8,288 nt of DNA, taken from assembly GCA_022572865.1 (NCBI GenBank), contig JACZVB010000046.1, positions 1-8,288 on the forward strand. Direction: 5' to 3'. Positions 6,078-8,288 of this stretch are shown here, in pieces. Position numbers and translations under genes: made by a program. Under the pieces are notes generated by a model. The model saw nothing but the letters and a program-made list of their open reading frames with translations. It did not search any database and was not told the origin of the DNA. This DNA comes from Chloroflexota bacterium (GTDB lineage Bacteria; Chloroflexota; Dehalococcoidia; Plut-88900). How positions within the stretch are numbered: position 1 is the stretch's first letter; each line of letters opens with the position of its first letter.

Positions 6078-6932
6078 CTAGAAGCCAAGGAGCTCGAAGG
6101 GGCGGTTGTACAGAATCTCGTCTATCACGTCCTCGGGTATCAGGGGCAGCTTTATACCATCTCCCCACTCGTTTATGGCTTTGAAGGCGGCAACCGCCTC
6201 TGCCATGGTCATAACAGGAAAGTCGGAACCGAAGAGTATTCGGTCGGTGACCTTGTACTCGATGGCGACCATCAGGCCGTTATACAGCTGCCACTTCCGG
6301 TGAAAGCGGGCGGAGAGGTCGGTGAACACGTTCTTGTTCTTGCGCATCAGCATCACCGTCTCCTGCATCTGGGGCTGCCCGAAGTGGGCGACGATGATGC
6401 GTAGCTCCCGCAAGGTCCTGGCGATCTTGTCCAGCATGAGGGTGTTCCCCCACTCCAGGGTCCCCTTGGGGTCGTACATGCCGCCCATGTGGAACATGAC
6501 GGGCGTCCCGAAGTCCTGGGCCATCTCATACAGGCGCCAGGCTTCGGGGCTCCAGGGATCGAACCCCTGGTAGACCGGCGACAGCTTCAGCCCCTTGAGG
6601 CCCAGGTCCTTCACGCTGCGCTCGAACTCGGCCGCCGCTCCGGGTTCATTGGGATGGACCGATGCGAATCCTACGGCCCTGCCGGGATACCGGCCCGCGT
6701 ACTCGGCTATGAAGTCGTTGGGAATTTCGTGGCCCGGACGGCGGGGGATGTTGACCACGACGAACTTTCCCACCCCCGCCTCCTCTATGGCAGCCCGGTG
6801 CTTCTCGGGCCACGGCTCCCCTCCCCTGACGCCATAGGCTTTTCTCTCCGCTCTCGCCTCGGCGCTCTGGTGCTCGGGAAGGTAGCAATGAGTATGCCAG
6901 TCGATCAGTTCCCCGGATGTCGCCTTCGCCAT
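6078..6932 (-). CDS. Amidohydrolase family protein 3 (PF04909, short HxH type)
   Basis: This 284-residue protein is the short, ACMSD-like form of the family and differs from the two DxH proteins on the other strand. It has the HxH metal motif H13-T-H15 (DWHTHCYLPEH), a conserved lysine region GLKGLKLSPVYQGFDP (111-126), H148 in VMFHMGG, H183 in VAHFGQP and D237 in ILFGSDFPV: a full set of metal and catalytic positions. The start was placed at 6932 because an aggagg (6940-6945) lies seven bases upstream; the frame stays open further upstream to 7034, but that part overlaps the neighbouring gene and reads as low-complexity shadow sequence. It starts 11 bases after the stop of the homocysteine methyltransferase-family gene, so the two are almost certainly one transcript. 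A decarboxylase or lactone/C-C hydrolase is plausible; substrate unknown. Confidence 0.9.
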   Translation of the reverse strand: MAKATSGELIDWHTHCYLPEHQSAEARAERKAYGVRGGEPWPEKHRAAIEEAGVGKFVVVNIPRRPGHEIPNDFIAEYAGRYPGRAVGFASVHPNEPGAAAEFERSVKDLGLKGLKLSPVYQGFDPWSPEAWRLYEMAQDFGTPVMFHMGGMYDPKGTLEWGNTLMLDKIARTLRELRIIVAHFGQPQMQETVMLMRKNKNVFTDLSARFHRKWQLYNGLMVAIEYKVTDRILFGSDFPVMTMAEAVAAFKAINEWGDGIKLPLIPEDVIDEILYNRPFELLGF

Positions 6933-6939
6933 ATGTATT

Positions 6940-6945
6940 CCTCCT
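6940..6945 (-). promoter_or_regulatory. Ribosome-binding site overlapping the upstream stop codon
   Basis: The aggagg for amidohydrolase 3 overlaps the TAG stop (6944-6946) of the preceding gene by two bases. This spacing favours translational coupling and decides the internal ATG at 6932 over a longer reading. Confidence 0.75.
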
Positions 6946-7900
6946 AGCCCTTCACCACACGCCTGAGGGCCATGATGTGCTCCGGTCCCGTGGCGCAGCA
7001 CCCGCCGATGATCTGCGCCCCCATCTCTTTCCAATCCTGGGCAAACTCGGCCAGCCTCGATGGGCTGTAGCCGACTGCCAGGTCGTCACCCTTATGGGTG
7101 CGCCCGCGTACCGGGGCCATAGGATTATAGCCGACGTTGGCGTAGGCCCCTATGGGGCCATCGAAGGCCTGACGAAGAGCGGGAAGGGCCACGGAAACGC
7201 ATTCCGGGCGGCTGCACATCAGCAATATACCGTCGACCTGATGCCCCTCTAGCGCCTTGACCAGGTCCTGGAGCGTTTCCCCATACTGCATCCAGCCGTA
7301 ATCCGTGATGTGGCGTACGCCCAGGAAAACCGGCAGCCCCAGGGTCGCACAGGCGTCTACCGCGGCCACGCAGTCGTCGATAAAGCCCACGTATTCGGGC
7401 AGCAGGGCGTCGACCCCTAGCCCCGACAACACACCGGCTGGCCCGAGGAATTCCTGATCAAAGGCCTCTTTACCCAAAACCTCCACGTCGGGCTTTGGTG
7501 AGGTCACACGGTAATCTTGCCTGTATGGAGCTGATATTCCACCGAATACATACGCCTCCGGGTTAAGGACCTCCCGGGCCCTCAAAGCGTTCTCCCCGGC
7601 GGCTCGGGCGTACTCCTCCCAGTTTTGGCCCCGGCCGATCAGCTCCAACCTGCTGGGCGTAGTCCAGAAGTTATTACTGATGATGATGTCAGCGCCAACC
7701 CGAAGATAGTCCTGGTGCACCTGCTGCACCACATCTGCAAATTCGATGTTCGCGGTGGCCGACCACGCCCTGAGTTCCGTCTCGGCCGTGGTGTCCACCA
7801 GCACATCGGCGCCTCTGCGCTGAATCTCGGAGCCCGTGCCGCCGTCCATGAGAAGGACATCTCCAGCCCTCAACCGGTCCATAACGCTTCGCGTCGGCAT
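6944..7900 (-). CDS. Homocysteine S-methyltransferase family protein
   Basis: This 318-residue protein belongs to the homocysteine-binding Zn barrel family (PF02574: BHMT, MetH N-terminal module, S-methylmethionine methyltransferases). The N-terminal loop LLMDGGTGSEIQRRG (16-30) and NNFWT (76-80) are typical. The three zinc cysteines are present: C229 in ILLMCSRPE, and C301-C302 in IIGGCCATGPEHI. The length equals a stand-alone enzyme, with no B12 or folate domain attached, so it would use a small methyl donor or a separate corrinoid partner. The start at 7900 has a ggaggt at 7906-7911. It is the first gene of a tight pair with amidohydrolase 3. In this setting it could accept a methyl group released in catabolism, or transfer to a thiol other than homocysteine. 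The family is certain; substrates are not. Confidence 0.9.
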   Translation of the reverse strand: MPTRSVMDRLRAGDVLLMDGGTGSEIQRRGADVLVDTTAETELRAWSATANIEFADVVQQVHQDYLRVGADIIISNNFWTTPSRLELIGRGQNWEEYARAAGENALRAREVLNPEAYVFGGISAPYRQDYRVTSPKPDVEVLGKEAFDQEFLGPAGVLSGLGVDALLPEYVGFIDDCVAAVDACATLGLPVFLGVRHITDYGWMQYGETLQDLVKALEGHQVDGILLMCSRPECVSVALPALRQAFDGPIGAYANVGYNPMAPVRGRTHKGDDLAVGYSPSRLAEFAQDWKEMGAQIIGGCCATGPEHIMALRRVVKG

Positions 7901-7918
7901 CTTCCACCTCCAACCAGA

Positions 7919-7944
7919 CCATCGGGCATCGACATCACCGATGG
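7919..7944. promoter_or_regulatory. Inverted repeat upstream of the homocysteine methyltransferase-family gene
   Basis: ccatcgg (7919-7925) and ccgatgg (7938-7944) are exact complements around a 12-base loop, seven bases upstream of the ribosome site of the - strand gene. On the + strand it is followed by acttttt, giving a weak terminator look in that direction although no + gene ends here. An operator or leader hairpin is the alternative reading. It may be chance. Confidence 0.35.
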
Positions 7945-7989
7945 ACTTTTTGAAATAAGGTCACCCTACTTAGGAAGCTTAGCTGCCCA

Positions 7990-8015
7990 GCCCCAATGAT
8001 AAACGGGCTTGGGGC
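7990..8015. repeat. Inverted repeat just downstream of the molybdenum hydroxylase gene
   Basis: gccccaa (7990-7996) and ttggggc (8009-8015) pair around a 12-base loop, beginning one base after the TGA at 8017-8019 in the direction of transcription. No T run follows in that direction, so it may protect the 3' end or weakly terminate. With it absent or leaky, transcription could continue 116 bases into the next - strand gene. Confidence 0.35.
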
Positions 8016-8016
8016 C

Positions 8017-8288
8017 TCAGTCCCGCTTTTTCTTCAGGGCCTCTACAATTGTGGCGGGGGACATGGGAAGCTGTCTCAACCTGACCCCGGTAGCGTTGTG
8101 AATTGCATTGGCCAGAGCGGCCAGCGTTGGAGTGATGTTGGCCTCGCCGGCCCCTCGCACCCCGAAGGGATGCCCTGGGTTCGGCACCTCCACTATGACC
8201 GGTTCGATCATCGGCAGGTCCAGGCTGGTAGGCATTCTGTAATCGAGTAGGGAGGCGTTGAGCATATGGCCTTCCTCGCTCATGGAGT
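8017..8288 (-). CDS. Xanthine dehydrogenase/CoxL-family molybdopterin-binding subunit, C-terminal fragment
   Basis: The window cuts this gene; only about 90 C-terminal residues are visible and the true start lies beyond the right edge. The frame stays open through the edge, so the methionine at 8283 is internal. The visible part carries the family signature LLDYRMPTSLDLP, then PFGVRGAGEANITPT with the glutamate of the G-x-G-E motif that acts as the catalytic base at the molybdenum centre, then the LAALANAIHNATGVRLRQLP block and a terminal EALKKK tail. The full enzyme would be a molybdenum hydroxylase large subunit working with FAD and 2Fe-2S subunits, oxidising an aldehyde, purine, N-heterocycle or CO; the fragment cannot distinguish these. 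It reads in the same direction as the downstream homocysteine methyltransferase-family gene, so it may be upstream in the same unit. Confidence 0.88.
   Translation of the reverse strand, partial: SMSEEGHMLNASLLDYRMPTSLDLPMIEPVIVEVPNPGHPFGVRGAGEANITPTLAALANAIHNATGVRLRQLPMSPATIVEALKKKRD

Noticed and set aside
6933..7034. N-terminal extension of amidohydrolase 3 starting at 7034
   Set aside because: It overlaps the C-terminal codons of the upstream methyltransferase gene, shows no family similarity, and the ATG at 6932 has a well placed aggagg.

Overview
This G+C-rich window holds seven protein genes and no RNA genes that I can see. Four genes read on the + strand: amidohydrolase 1, a DmdA/GcvT-like methyltransferase, amidohydrolase 2, and a thiamine-diphosphate (ThDP) enzyme. 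Three read on the - strand from the right edge: the 3' end of a molybdenum hydroxylase large subunit, a homocysteine S-methyltransferase-family protein, and amidohydrolase 3. The two groups converge on a repeat-bearing spacer at 5772-6077. All complete frames look intact, each with a good Shine-Dalgarno sequence.

The likely source is an uncultured Chloroflexota bacterium of the Dehalococcoidia/SAR202 type. This is inference. It rests on clustering of PF04909 amidohydrolases, GcvT/DmdA-like proteins, ilvB-like ThDP enzymes and CoxL-type molybdenum hydroxylases, and on intergenic motifs (a 'gaacggagtgaaggatct' type element and 'ctgagcttgtcgaag' type elements) that I recall as dispersed repeats in such genomes. 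A distant relative with the same repeats cannot be excluded.

Layout: 1-2543 carries amidohydrolase 1 and the DmdA-like gene; 2684-3820 is amidohydrolase 2; 3821-4157 is a repeat-rich spacer with a 24-bp perfect palindrome and a leader hairpin; 4158-5771 is the ThDP enzyme; 5772-6077 is the convergent spacer with MITE/REP-like repeats; 6078-7900 is a tight two-gene - strand unit (homocysteine methyltransferase family, then amidohydrolase 3); 7901-8016 is a spacer with two hairpins; 8017-8288 is the end of the molybdenum hydroxylase gene.

As a set the genes resemble an accessory catabolic island. The chemistry available would be hydroxylation by a Mo enzyme, C-C or C-N cleavage by PF04909 and ThDP enzymes, and methyl removal to tetrahydrofolate or a thiol by the DmdA-like and homocysteine methyltransferase-like proteins. 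A route for a methylated (O-, S- or N-methyl) carboxylated organic compound fits, but no substrate can be read from the sequence. I found no clear defence system, CRISPR array, transposase or phage gene.
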